A stretch of DNA of 64,000 nt from Candidatus Nanopelagicales bacterium (GTDB lineage Bacteria; Actinomycetota; Actinomycetes; S36-B12; GCA-2699445), in contig JBAOHO010000026.1 in NCBI GenBank assembly GCA_037045355.1, forward strand, positions 62,001-126,000, in the 5' to 3' direction. The position numbers and the translations under genes were made by a program. Under the pieces are notes generated by a model. The model was not told the origin of the DNA. It saw only the letters and a program-made list of their open reading frames with translations, and made no database searches. Positions 26,665 through 35,912 of this stretch are shown piece by piece (positions within the stretch are counted from its first letter, which is position 1; every line of letters begins with the position of its first letter).

Positions 26665-27615
26665 GTGGCGCAATCCTCGCAGCCGGGTGTTCGCCTCGCT
26701 CGGCCCATCTTCGTGGGCGGTATGAGCCGCAGCGGAACGACGGTCATGGGCAAGGGGTTGCTCAACAAGCACCCCGTCATCTCGGTGACCCGTCCCGCCG
26801 AGATGTGGTTCCTCACCAACACCGGTGGTCTGTGCGACATCGTCGACTCGGCCGAATCAGGACGGGTCTCACTGCGACTGCGGGCCATGACCCTGAGGCG
26901 TGGCCACCTGTCACCGCAGGCTGCGTTCCGGGATCGGATGCAGGGCTTCTGGTATGCGCGCGAATGGTGGAAAGACGGGCGCAACATCGGGTTGATCAAA
27001 GCAGTTCAACGGGATCAGTTGGCGGCCGCCCTGAGCAGGTTCGAGTCCTCCCTGGCGGACGATCCGCGAGAGGCCGGGCGATGGCTGGCGGCCGATCTGA
27101 TCGATCCCACCACGAGGGCCCGGGGCAAGTCGCGATGGGTCGACACCACGCCGGACAACAGCTACCGCATCGATGCCCTGTATCGCCTCTTCCCGGACCT
27201 GAAGCTGATCAACATGATCCGTGACGGTCGCGATGTCGCGGCGTCCGTAGTCAGCCGTGGGTGGGGCACATCGAACCATTTGCGGGCGCTGCGGGAATGG
27301 GGACGCCGCCTGGCAGCCGGACACCGGGCCATGACGTCGATCCCGGAGTCGGTGTCGCTGACGATTCAGTTGGAGGAACTCGTCGGTGAGCATCGCGAGC
27401 GGGACTATCGCAGGATCCTGGATCATCTCCACATCGACGATGCTCCCCGCATGCGCCGGTTCTTCGACACCGAGATGACACCGCAGGCCAGCAACAGTGG
27501 ACGGTGGCGCCAGGACATGACTGCGGCGCAGGCGTCGCGGATCGACCGCGAGTACCGACGTATCCGACTTCGGCTCGCCGCTGAAGGGGTGCAAGTACCC
27601 GCGCTGTCGGATTGA
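26665..27615 (+). CDS. sulfotransferase family protein
   Basis: 316 aa from GTG 26665 with a GGGAGGT ribosome-binding site. PIFVGGMSRSGTTVMGKGL (residues 14-32) is the PAPS 5'-phosphosulfate loop, and INMIRDGRDVAASVVSRGW is the 3'-phosphate-binding segment. It is a different subgroup from the paralogous pair at 12878/15840. It stands alone here, 8 kb from the surface-polymer genes, but may act on the same polymer. Acceptor unknown. Confidence 0.85.
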   Translation: MAQSSQPGVRLARPIFVGGMSRSGTTVMGKGLLNKHPVISVTRPAEMWFLTNTGGLCDIVDSAESGRVSLRLRAMTLRRGHLSPQAAFRDRMQGFWYAREWWKDGRNIGLIKAVQRDQLAAALSRFESSLADDPREAGRWLAADLIDPTTRARGKSRWVDTTPDNSYRIDALYRLFPDLKLINMIRDGRDVAASVVSRGWGTSNHLRALREWGRRLAAGHRAMTSIPESVSLTIQLEELVGEHRERDYRRILDHLHIDDAPRMRRFFDTEMTPQASNSGRWRQDMTAAQASRIDREYRRIRLRLAAEGVQVPALSD

Positions 27616-27737
27616 TCCTGAGAGTGGATCGACGGTTGGCCCTACGCTGGGCCCAGAGCTTGCAGGCGCTGGTGCGCAGGGAGCTGTCGCTGCGACTGGC
27701 CAGCGACGAGTTTCCATGGTGAGTGAACGTGGACCAC

Positions 27738-27788
27738 CACGTGCGGCGAGAGAGCACGTGCGGCGAGAGAGCACGTGCGGCGAGAGAG
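27738..27788. repeat. 17-nt tandem repeat, three identical copies, supplying an RBS
   Basis: CACGTGCGGCGAGAGAG occurs exactly three times (27738, 27755, 27772). The AGAGAGG at the end of the last copy is the only ribosome-binding-site-like sequence for the gene at 27800. The rest of 27616-27737 shows no gene; GGCCC-TACGCT-GGGCC at 27638-27653 is a small hairpin. Confidence 0.9.
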
Positions 27789-27799
27789 GTTGCTGACCG

Positions 27800-28147
27800 A
27801 TGAAGAAGACCGTGATCGCGGCCATAATGGGAGCGCTCCTTGTCGGCGGGGCTTTCTGGCCGACTGCATCGGCCTCGGCGGCCGAACCGAACTGCCGCAG
27901 TATCAAGTCGGACATCGTGCGGTTGAGCAAGAAGAAGGCGAAGGGCGGCGTCTATGCCACTTCGATCAAAGGTGGCAAGACCCTGAAGAACAAGGTCGCG
28001 AATCCACCGCTCAACGGAACGGTTCTCAAGTGCAAGGGCGCTGCTGCGCTGTCGAGCGGCTACCGACAGAACATCTACTACGGGGTCAAGGCCGTCAACG
28101 GCAAGTACTTCGGATTCATCACGCCGTCCGGCCCGCCGCGCGCCTGA
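27800..28147 (+). CDS. small secreted basic protein, function unknown
   Basis: 115 aa. A clear signal peptide (KK then a hydrophobic core, cut near SASA at 24-27) is followed by an 87-residue Lys/Gly-rich mature part with two Cys (C32 and C77) that could form a disulfide. I do not recognise a family. It sits between a sulfotransferase gene and the AAA gene and appears to be its own unit, preceded by a perfect 17-nt triple repeat. Confidence 0.7.
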   Translation: MKKTVIAAIMGALLVGGAFWPTASASAAEPNCRSIKSDIVRLSKKKAKGGVYATSIKGGKTLKNKVANPPLNGTVLKCKGAAALSSGYRQNIYYGVKAVNGKYFGFITPSGPPRA

Positions 28148-28184
28148 CTGATGTTCACAGTGGGAAACAGGGCGGCATAAGGCG

Positions 28185-30780
28185 ATGGTTGTATTCGACG
28201 AGTTGGCCGATGGCTACGTGTGGGGGCTCGGCCCGCTCGATTGCTCGCCCGATCTCGCGGCCCGACTGCGCACCTGGCTGCGGGAGACCGAGACGACGTT
28301 ACGGCTTCCTGGAGACGTGTCCGCGTCCCTCGACTGGGTGATCGGTACCGGCACCATGATCCCGGCGAGTGAACGCTTGTTGAATCTCCTCCTCGGGCCG
28401 GGCCGACTGATATCGGGGTTCGGCCCCGAGCAACTTCTCGGCATCTGGAATGCCTACCGGAAGCAGCCCCAACCAGCGCCCCCCCAGGTGCCCCCAGGGC
28501 TGTACCCCTTTGACCTCGTGTCGACCGGCGCGAACGTCCGGCTGTGGCAGAGTCGATTGGCGCTCCTGGGCGATTTCTATCTCGCCCTGTCCACCGTGCC
28601 CTCGCTGACTGAGCCCGCCAGATTGCTCGGAAGTGTCTGTCGGCTGCGGGCATTGGATCGCTCAGCGGCCGAGGCGGACGTGGCCGCGCCCACTCCTGAT
28701 GCCCGCAAGCAGTTGTGGCTCGCAGACCACGCTCAGCTCGCTGTCGCGCTGCCCCTGCAGTTCGGTGACCCGAGGAATCGTGCGGCCGAGTTGCTCAAGG
28801 CGACGGACTCCGCGGCCTCCCGATTGGTATCCGCAGGGGTGCTGTCGGCAGGTCCCGCACCATCGCAGGTTCTGACCTCGGCAGTTCCTGAGCTCGCCCC
28901 GTCCACCGGTGCAGGTGCCTCATCGGACCTGTCCGGACTGCTGGATCGGATCGACACCCTGGGCAGGGTCAAGGACCCGGCGCTGGTCTCGGACGTCACC
29001 TCGGTTGTCTCGGGCATGGTGCTCGCCGTCTCCGCAGGCGCTGGCTGGTCAGGCCCCCTCGGATGCGGCCGAGCGCGTGTTCACCACCGCCATGCGGGTA
29101 CGCGATGAGTGGACAGCGCTGGGCGCTCGCACCGCCCGACCAAGAACGGCAACGGCCGACTCCTCCGCGGCACCGAACACCCAGGCCGACGACAGTCCGG
29201 ACGGCTCGGATGCCGAAGCCGACGACCCGGCGCCGGACGGTGCCACGCAAGTGGCCCGAGTCTCCAGCGTGGCGGAACCCGGGCCCGCCATCATCGGTCA
29301 GCCGGAACTGGTGGCCGCCGTCACCACGGCACGTTCGGCACTGCAGGCCGGCCGTTCGGTGCGACTGCTCATCGCGGGACCAGAAGGCGTGGGCGCCCGC
29401 CGTGCTGCGCGCTACTTGGCTGCTGCCGCTCAAGTTCCGAAGCTGCTGGACGTTCGCGCCGAACAGTGGGACACGCGGGAATCCGCGGCCGGCGACGTCG
29501 CCGCCATCGTCGAACAGGGTGACACGGGTGCGGTCATGGTCACCCGATTGGATGAAGCGATCGCCGGTGGGGGCGGCGCCTATGGCCTGGAACGGCTCGA
29601 ACAGGCGCTGGAGTTGGTTTCTCCCCGCTTGGTCGTGGCGACCGTCTCAGCGGGACAACTCGAGGCAGCTGTCCTCGCCGCGCCCAACCTCTTGCGGCGA
29701 TTCTCGCTCGTGCCCACCCACGAGTTGACCGAGCCGCAAATCGGTGAGGTCTTCGCGCTCTTGGCACGCGAGCGAAACGTCATGATCGAGCCGGAAGCGC
29801 AGCCGTTGGTCGACGAGATGATCGCTGCCGTGCGACCCATCGGCGACCTGCGTAACGCGCGCATTGCGGAGTACGCGTTGGAGCGGCTGATCGCTACCGC
29901 GCCGGTGACGGATTCAGGCACGAGCATCCGGGTCAACGTGCAGACGGTCAAGGCAGCGGAGGCATCCTCTCTCTTGACCATGGTGGGTGGCGGCCACACC
30001 CCCGTCAGCGATGTGCTGGCCCAGGTGGACGCACTCGCCGGGCAGCGGCAGATCAAGTCGAACATGCACCAGTTGGCCACGTCAGCCGCATTCTGGGCTG
30101 CGCGGGAAGCAGCAGGTGAGCCCTCCATGGAACCGTCTCGGCACATGCTGTTCGTCGGGCCGCCGGGGACTGGGAAGACCACGATCGCCCGGCTCACCGC
30201 CGAGCTGTACGCAGCGCTCGGGGTGTTGTCGTCTGGGCACCTGGTGGAGGTGACCCGTGCTGATCTCGTGGCCGAATATGTGGGCCAGACAGCGCCGCGG
30301 ACTCGAGCCGTCGTCCAGCGGGCCTTGGGCGGTGTCCTGTTCATCGATGAGGCCTATGCGCTTGAGTCCGGATCGGACTCCGACTTCGGAGCCGAGGCAT
30401 TGGCGGAACTGCTCAAGATGATGGAGGACCATCGCTCCGACCTCGTCGTCATCGCCGCGGGCTACACCGAGCCCATGCACGACTTGATGCGGTCCAATCC
30501 CGGACTTACCTCCCGGTTCGCGACGGAATGGGTATTCACGGACTTCACCGAGGACGAGTTACTGGCCATCTGGGAGTCGTTCGTCACCAAAGCCGGCGCG
30601 GCGGTGGGCGACGGGACGCGCGAACGGGTCCGTGAAGTGGCGATTGCCGCGCGGGCATTGCCGGACTTCGGGAATGCTCGAACGATGCGCAACTCGGCTG
30701 AAGCCAGCGTCACTTCCGCCATTTCCCGGGGTGAGCCGCTGACCGTTCTGCCCGAAGATGTCACGATCCCAGGTCGATGA
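28185..30780 (+). pseudogene. CbxX/CfxQ-type AAA ATPase gene with a +1 frameshift
   Basis: One gene split between two frames: the first part runs to a stop at 29108 and the second resumes around 29040 and ends at 30780. Dropping one base near 29030-29045 (GCAGGCGCTGG) joins them into about 864 aa. The N-terminal ~370 residues are a helical region of unknown role. The next module is a degenerate AAA fold (GPEGVGARR lacks the GKT/S). The C-terminal module is a full CbxX-type AAA: Walker A GPPGTGKTT, Walker B GGVLFIDEAYAL and an arginine-rich lid. Relatives include EccA-like and Rubisco-activase-like ATPases. The frameshift may be real or a sequencing error. Confidence 0.7.
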
Positions 30781-30797
30781 GGGCAGGGCGCTCACTC

Positions 30798-30820
30798 GAA
30801 TGCCACGCCTGAGGGCATTC
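30798..30820 (+). terminator. hairpin terminator candidate
   Basis: GAATGCC (30798-30804) and GGCATTC (30814-30820) form a perfect 7-bp stem with a 9-nt loop, 18 nt after the AAA gene stop. No T-run. Confidence 0.45.
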
Positions 30821-30838
30821 ACCGGCGGCGTAGCCGGA

Positions 30839-30844
30839 TACGAT
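30839..30844 (+). promoter_or_regulatory. possible -10 hexamer TACGAT
   Basis: TACGAT lies 26 nt upstream of the subtilase ATG (30871), with AAGAGG between as ribosome-binding site. No -35 evident. Confidence 0.35.
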
Positions 30845-30870
30845 GGAATTGACATGAAGAGGTGAGAGCG

Positions 30871-32427
30871 ATGACCGCTGTGCTCGGATCGAATTTCTCC
30901 TCACCACTACGACTGCTCGCCATCGGCGGCGCCGCGACTGCCCTGTCCTTCTCCAGCCTTGGTTTCGCAGGTATGGCTCCGGCCGGGGCCGCGACACCGA
31001 ATGCGCCCACAGTTGACACGGCGCTGGAACTGTCCGATCCCACCGGGTCGGACGGGTACATCGTCCAGTTGTCCCGGCGCGCAGATGCTGACGAGGTGCT
31101 GGCGGGTGAAGACTTCACCGACCTCACGGGTCCGGTGTTCAAGGGGGCGGTTGCGGACTTGACTCCCGCCGAGGCGGCGGCAGTCGCCGACGAGCCGGGT
31201 GTAGTCGCGGTCGAACCGAACCGGATGCTCAGCGTTCATTCCGACGATGTGGCCTCGCCAGGCGAACCGCTGCCCATGAAGTCGACTCGGGTCAACACTC
31301 AAGCCGCCACATCCGCCTGGGGACTGGACCGCATCGATCAGAGGTCGTTGCCGCTCGACGGTGACTACTCGCCCACGGCCACAGGTAGCGGGGTCAATGT
31401 CTACGTCATCGACTCGGGGATCGACGCGTCGAACCCGGAGTTCTCCGGACGCATCGGGAATGGGGCCTACGCCTACGGGTCCAGCGCCCAGGACTGTGAC
31501 GGCCACGGCACTCACGTCTCCGGGACTATCGGGTCCACCTCGTACGGGGTCGCGCCTGGTGCGACCCTGCACCCGGTCAAGACCCTGGACTGCGACGGCA
31601 GTGGATCCGTCGAGGCCACTTTGAACGGGATCGAATGGGTGGCCAACAACGCGCCCGCCGGTTCCGTGGTCAACATGAGTCTGGGCGGTGAGTACAGCGC
31701 TGTCGTGAACTCCGCGGTCGCGGGTCTCGTGTCCCGCGGTCTGGCCGTCGCTGTCGCGTCAGGCAACGACGCAGCCAACGCGTGCGGCGATTCACCGGGC
31801 AGTGAGCCGGCAGTGCTGACGGTCAGCGCGACGAATCAGAGCGACAACGACGCGAGTTTCTCGAACTACGGTCCGTGCGTTGACATCTCCGCGCCCGGGG
31901 AAGAAATCCTCTCGGTGCGACTCGGTGGTGGTTCCACCATCATGAGCGGCACGTCCATGGCTTCTCCGCACGTTGCGGGTGCGTTGGCGCTCGTGCGCCA
32001 ACTGAACCCCAGTGCGTCGGGGGCGGACATTCAGCAAGCACTGCTGGCCCAGGGAACGGCAAACGTCATCACGTTCCCGTACGGACAGGGTGGTTCGCCG
32101 AACCTACTGCTGTACGTCGATCATGGGACCGCCCCGGTGAATCCGGTTAACCCGGTCACCCCGGCTGCCCCGGCCGCAGTCGGCAGCATGAAGGCCAGCG
32201 TCGGCAAGCGCAAGGCCAAGTTGATGTGGAGCGCGGTGTCGGGTGCCACGTACTACGAGGTCAAGGTGGCGAAATCCAGCACCCACAGGTCCTGGGTGAC
32301 GGTCACCGGGACGTCCACCAGGGTCCGTGGGCTTTCCCCCGGTCGCAAGTACACGGTCAAGATCTTCGCCGGGAACTCGGGCGGGGTCAGCCCCACGAGC
32401 GCGTTCGTCTTGCGCACCCGGCGCTGA
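30871..32427 (+). CDS. secreted subtilisin-family serine protease with C-terminal Fn3-like domain
   Basis: 518 aa from ATG 30871 (AAGAGG 8 nt upstream; GTG 30862 is an alternative). A signal peptide (to about 40) is followed by an inhibitor-I9-like propeptide (about 62-120) and the S8 catalytic domain with D181 (VYVIDSGID), H212 (DGHGTHVSG) and S362 (SGTSMASPHVAG). After a VNPVNPVTPAAP linker, the last ~85 residues form a fibronectin-III-like domain similar to modules in other exoproteins of this window. It should be an autoprocessed extracellular endopeptidase. Confidence 0.9.
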   Translation: MTAVLGSNFSSPLRLLAIGGAATALSFSSLGFAGMAPAGAATPNAPTVDTALELSDPTGSDGYIVQLSRRADADEVLAGEDFTDLTGPVFKGAVADLTPAEAAAVADEPGVVAVEPNRMLSVHSDDVASPGEPLPMKSTRVNTQAATSAWGLDRIDQRSLPLDGDYSPTATGSGVNVYVIDSGIDASNPEFSGRIGNGAYAYGSSAQDCDGHGTHVSGTIGSTSYGVAPGATLHPVKTLDCDGSGSVEATLNGIEWVANNAPAGSVVNMSLGGEYSAVVNSAVAGLVSRGLAVAVASGNDAANACGDSPGSEPAVLTVSATNQSDNDASFSNYGPCVDISAPGEEILSVRLGGGSTIMSGTSMASPHVAGALALVRQLNPSASGADIQQALLAQGTANVITFPYGQGGSPNLLLYVDHGTAPVNPVNPVTPAAPAAVGSMKASVGKRKAKLMWSAVSGATYYEVKVAKSSTHRSWVTVTGTSTRVRGLSPGRKYTVKIFAGNSGGVSPTSAFVLRTRR

Positions 32428-32439
32428 ACACGGCTTGCC

Positions 32440-32460
32440 CCCACTGAAGGCCGAAGTGGG
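32440..32460. terminator. hairpin between convergent genes
   Basis: CCCACT (32440-32445) pairs with AGTGGG (32455-32460), 12 nt after the subtilase stop and 31 nt before the end of the opposite-strand flavoprotein gene. No clear T-run. Confidence 0.35.
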
Positions 32461-32491
32461 CGGTGATTAAGCCCTGGCCGAGGATCCGGGC

Positions 32492-33529
32492 TCAGCTCTC
32501 GGGGAGTGGCCGCACCGGCTGGGGTGCGGGAGCGGGGCGGCCGGCGAGGCAGGCGGCGACTCGATCCGCGTGCTGGTGGCAGTTCTCGATGAACACCGTG
32601 AATCCGTCCTGAGATCCGGCAGTGGCCGTTCCGACCACGAAGACCCCGGGAACCTGGCTCTGCATGGTGGCAGGGTCATGGATCGGTGCCCGTTCGGGAC
32701 CGGTCAGGCCGACACCCGCGAGCTCGAAGATGGAGCGGTCCTGTTCGAATCCGATCTGGAGGAGCACATCGTCGACCGGCACCCGGGCTTGGCCCTCGGG
32801 GGTTGTCAGAGTCACCGATCCCGCGGCGATCGATGAGACGGTACTCGGCAGTAGTCCTGTGATCTGTTGTTCGGCCATCAGGGAGACGACCTCCGGCCGA
32901 ATCCAGAACTTGACCCGGGGATGAAGTTCACGTTGTCGGTAGGACAGCAACACCTCGGCTCCGATCCGGTAGAGCCGGAGCGCGGACTCTGCGGCTGAGT
33001 TGCGGCCACCCACGACCAGCACCCTGCGGCCGAAGAAGTCATGAGGTTGCCGCAGGTAGTGGTGAACGTGGGGCAGGTCCTCTCCGGGAACGCCCAGTCG
33101 CCGAGGCCGATCCGTGCCACCTGTCGCCAACACCACCGTCGCGCAGCGCACAGTCGAGGGCGTGGCGGCTGAGTCGCGCAGTCGGACTCGGAAATCCCCA
33201 GCGGACCCTTGGATGTCAGTGACTCGGCGGAAAGTCCGAACAGGTATGCCGGTGGTGGCGACGATCGCCCGGAGGTAGGCCAGGTACTGCTCACCCGTGA
33301 GTTTCTCTTGAGTGGTGGTCTGGATGTTGTGGCCCCGGATCACCAATCGCTCCGGTGACGTGAAGAACCGGGTGTCGGGTGGGAAGGTTCGCGCGATTGT
33401 GGCGCCGATGGCCCCGGCATCGACGGTCAGGACTCGGTACCCCTCACCGGCCAGGACGACAGCGGTCTCGATCCCGATCGGTCCGGCGCCGATCACCAGC
33501 ACATCAACTCGGGTTTCGGCTGACGTCAT
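32492..33529 (-). CDS. YpdA-like FAD/NAD(P)-dependent oxidoreductase
   Basis: 345 aa. Two dinucleotide folds: DVLVIGAGPIGIETAVVLA near the N-terminus (FAD) and VLVVGGRNSAAESALRL in the middle (NADPH), plus the GVFVVGTATAG FAD-closing motif near the end. It resembles YpdA, the NADPH-dependent bacillithiol-disulfide reductase-like flavoprotein, which lacks the CxxC of thioredoxin reductases; I see none here either. In an actinobacterium the partner would more likely be another low-molecular-weight thiol system, but this is not established. A TAGCCT hexamer ends 6 nt before the ATG, suggesting a leaderless start. Confidence 0.75.
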   Translation of the reverse strand: MTSAETRVDVLVIGAGPIGIETAVVLAGEGYRVLTVDAGAIGATIARTFPPDTRFFTSPERLVIRGHNIQTTTQEKLTGEQYLAYLRAIVATTGIPVRTFRRVTDIQGSAGDFRVRLRDSAATPSTVRCATVVLATGGTDRPRRLGVPGEDLPHVHHYLRQPHDFFGRRVLVVGGRNSAAESALRLYRIGAEVLLSYRQRELHPRVKFWIRPEVVSLMAEQQITGLLPSTVSSIAAGSVTLTTPEGQARVPVDDVLLQIGFEQDRSIFELAGVGLTGPERAPIHDPATMQSQVPGVFVVGTATAGSQDGFTVFIENCHQHADRVAACLAGRPAPAPQPVRPLPES

Positions 33530-33535
33530 CCGGAC

Positions 33536-33541
33536 AGGCTA
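33536..33541 (-). promoter_or_regulatory. -10 hexamer TAGCCT, leaderless start
   Basis: Exactly 6 nt separate this minus-strand hexamer from the ATG at 33529. There is no ribosome-binding site. Confidence 0.5.
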
Positions 33542-33637
33542 CGACCCTTGCGTACTTGCCATCACCTCCTGGCCGACCTTGACCGATGGGTCTGTTCTGA
33601 ACCTCGTGTGTGGGAGGGAGTCCGGGATGGGTGGACG

Positions 33638-35518
33638 TCATCCGGGACAGATGTGGGAGACGTCACGGACCTGCTCGTCGAGCGGCCGCCCGTCCTCCGC
33701 AAGCGCTTCGACCGTCATCAGCACCGTGGTCTGAGTCGGCATGCCGGTGACAGTCCCAGAAAACGTGTCGCCGCTCTTCGTGAGGTTCTGTCGCCCTGTT
33801 GCTGACGTGAAGGTGTCAGTCCAAACGGCCGTGGCTGTGGCAACGGCACCGCCGGCCACAGTGGCCGTGACCTCGCCGCTGAACACCGCCGGGCAAGTGC
33901 CCGCCGCGAGGTCGGTGAAGGTCCACGACAACGTCGGCAGGGGCCCGACTGTCACCGTCGGTGAGGCGCTGGGCGATGGCGCCGGGGTCGGACTCATGGT
34001 CTGAGTCGGTGACGCGGTGGGTGTCGGTTGCGGTGTTGCTGTGGGAGTCGGGCGCGGTTGTCTGGTTCCGGATGGGGATGGGCTCGGAGTCGGCTTGGGC
34101 GTCTTGACCGGTTGTGTCGGCGCGACAGGTGGCTTCTTGGGGTCACCGCCGCCTGCGGAGAGCGGTAGGGGCGCCGTCCCTTGGGCCGCTGCGTCGACCG
34201 GGGCCGGCTCGGCGACTCCGACTGGTGGGTCGTCAGCGGACGTCTGGGTCCCGTCGTCGAGCTCGGTCGCCGGCTCCTCCTTCGCTTGCGTCTGGCTCGG
34301 TTGGGGGGGTTGGGCACTCGCAGCGGGCGTGGTACCGGTGGCCGCCGCCCCAAGAGCCTGGTTGGTGCCGGCAGCGAGCTCGTCAGCCTCAGTTGATGTC
34401 CACCAGATCAGGCCACCAACGAGCATGGCGACGGCTGCGGCCGCCAGGACGATCAGGACTCCTCGACTTCTGCCCCCGAGAGCCGTCGTTGTCGGGAATC
34501 CATCTGCCCCGAATGGCGGTCGATCGCGGGACACTTCGGCTGCTCTGCGCGCCAATTCGGCGACGTCCGATGCTGCGACCGGCACCGGCGCCAGGGGCCC
34601 CCCATCGCCGGGCGGAGCTTCGGTACGCCGGGACGGTGGTCCGGTCTTGCTGGCTGCCGGGGCGGCCTGGCCTGCCGAGGGGTCGGGCGGACTGGTACCC
34701 GGGCCGTCGTGGGGGACGCGTTCAGACCCTGCCGTGTCCAGGGCTGATTCTTCGCCGCCGGGTCTTCCGCTGAACACGAGACGCCGCAGCGAGTCGGGTG
34801 CCGCCACCATCGGCAGAACTGCGAGCGATGGGATGGCTGCCACCATTCCCGGCTTTCGTCGTTCGCACTCGGCGCAGTTGTCCACGTGGCGTGTGACACG
34901 CTTGCGCAACAGTTTCGAGCCCTCGTCCGCCCCCGCGAGGATCTCCTCGAGTTGGCTGCAGTCGGCTCCCCGGGTGCGGACGAACATGGCGCTCAGCAGT
35001 GCTTTCTCCAACTGCTTGCGCGCCCGGCTGAGACGCGCGCCGACATGCGTGGCGCTGAGCCCCATGATCGAGGCGACCGCAGTGGCATCCAGGTCATGCC
35101 GCAGCGCAAGCTCGAGGACCTCTCGATCGGGATCGTTCAGGGTGCCCAGGGTCGTGGCGACCAACTCCCGGGCCTCGGAGCGTTCGAGGTCCTGGTCCAC
35201 GGCGGCTGACGTGTCGATCACGTCATGCCCTTCGCCCAGAGCCACTGTCCGTGCGGCCGAGCGGTGCCGGCGCAGGCATTCACTACGGGTGATCGCGTAC
35301 AGCCAGGCACGGAGACGATCGGGATCTCGTAGCTGGTCGATGCGGTCGTAGGCCAGGAGGAACGTGTCGCTGACAGCGTCGCCCGCGCGGTCACGATCTC
35401 CGCCCATCTGGCCGACCGCATAGGTGAACAAACGATCCGCGTAGCGGGCGTAGACCTCGCCGAGAGCGGAGGGATCCCGGTTGCGCAGTCGCGCAACGAG
35501 CTCGGAATCGGTCCCCAT
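33638..35518 (-). CDS. ECF sigma factor fused to a zinc-binding anti-sigma, transmembrane and extracellular tail
   Basis: 626 aa from ATG 35518 (AGGAG upstream). Residues about 20-85 are sigma region 2 and 122-175 region 4 (helix-turn-helix LDATAVASIMGLSATHVGARLSRAR). Then H211, C215 and C218 (HxxxCxxC) give a zinc-binding anti-sigma motif. One transmembrane helix spans 354-373. The rest is outside: a long Pro/Ser/Thr linker and a small C-terminal domain with two Cys. The sigma and its membrane-bound inhibitor are thus one polypeptide, so release would need proteolysis or a conformational signal. Fused C-terminal extensions occur in some actinobacterial ECF groups. Its targets are unknown. 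Confidence 0.85.
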   Translation of the reverse strand: MGTDSELVARLRNRDPSALGEVYARYADRLFTYAVGQMGGDRDRAGDAVSDTFLLAYDRIDQLRDPDRLRAWLYAITRSECLRRHRSAARTVALGEGHDVIDTSAAVDQDLERSEARELVATTLGTLNDPDREVLELALRHDLDATAVASIMGLSATHVGARLSRARKQLEKALLSAMFVRTRGADCSQLEEILAGADEGSKLLRKRVTRHVDNCAECERRKPGMVAAIPSLAVLPMVAAPDSLRRLVFSGRPGGEESALDTAGSERVPHDGPGTSPPDPSAGQAAPAASKTGPPSRRTEAPPGDGGPLAPVPVAASDVAELARRAAEVSRDRPPFGADGFPTTTALGGRSRGVLIVLAAAAVAMLVGGLIWWTSTEADELAAGTNQALGAAATGTTPAASAQPPQPSQTQAKEEPATELDDGTQTSADDPPVGVAEPAPVDAAAQGTAPLPLSAGGGDPKKPPVAPTQPVKTPKPTPSPSPSGTRQPRPTPTATPQPTPTASPTQTMSPTPAPSPSASPTVTVGPLPTLSWTFTDLAAGTCPAVFSGEVTATVAGGAVATATAVWTDTFTSATGRQNLTKSGDTFSGTVTGMPTQTTVLMTVEALAEDGRPLDEQVRDVSHICPG

Positions 35519-35649
35519 GCCCCGCTCCTCGCCTGTCGAACCGACTCTGACCTGTCCGCGTCGCGTGTTGACCCACAGAGTATGCGGCATTCATTCCTCA
35601 CCTCAGCCCTTCTGAACGGCTCCCCATCCTCGCCAGGAAGCCTCGCCGT

Positions 35650-35697
35650 GAAGCTTCACGGGAAGCTTCACGGGGAAGCCTCACGGGGAAGCCTCAC
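35650..35697. repeat. about 12-13-nt tandem repeat, four copies
   Basis: GAAGCTTCACGGG-type units repeat four times, the last two reading GAAGCCTCACGGGG. Each copy could base-pair weakly with itself (GAAGCTTC). Confidence 0.75.
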
Positions 35698-35742
35698 AAG
35701 AGGGAGGCACCAGCGAGTCCCGCTGCAACACTTTCTGTACGG

Positions 35743-35795
35743 TCTGTTCGACCTGTTCGACCTGTTCGACCTGTTCGACCTGTTCGCCTGTTCGG
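35743..35795. repeat. 9-nt tandem repeat, about 5-6 copies
   Basis: CCTGTTCGA repeats head to tail from 35743 and decays at the right end. The unit is a multiple of three, so frames stay open on both strands, but no start or family supports a protein. Confidence 0.85.
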
Positions 35796-35868
35796 CCACT
35801 TCCGTCTCTTCGGCCTCGAACCGAACCCGGTTACTGAACCGGGACTGAGACACAGCAGGATCCAAGGG

Positions 35869-35897
35869 TTGCCTCTATACCCCCTGGGGTATACGAT
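35869..35897 (+). promoter_or_regulatory. promoter with CsoR/CstR-type operator in the spacer
   Basis: -35 TTGCCT (35869-35874), a 17-nt spacer, -10 TACGAT (35892-35897). The palindrome TATACCCCCTGGGGTATA (35876-35893), with perfect 8-bp arms TATACCCC/GGGGTATA, fills the spacer. CsoR/RcnR/CstR repressors recognise such TA-C4/G4-TA sites. Given the genes downstream, the persulfide sensor CstR is the best guess. No such repressor gene is in the window. Confidence 0.7.
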
Positions 35898-35912
35898 CTG
35901 GGAACCCGATAG

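Larger units (their letters stand above)
35519..35868. other. repeat-rich intergenic region
   Basis: No supported gene. The gap between the divergent sigma gene and the sulfur operon holds two short tandem arrays, listed separately, and nothing else recognisable until the operator-promoter at 35869. Confidence 0.5.

Noticed and set aside
27038..27052. GGTTCGAGTCC resembles a tRNA T-arm
   Set aside because: It lies inside the sulfotransferase coding region and no acceptor stem or anticodon arm can be formed around it.
29104..30780. separate second gene starting at the ATG near 29105
   Set aside because: Coding character in that frame extends upstream of 29105 to the frameshift site, so a single broken gene explains it better.
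35669..35865. small protein made of Asn-Arg-Ser repeats on the minus strand
   Set aside because: It is the translation of the 9-nt tandem repeat, without a credible start or ribosome-binding site.
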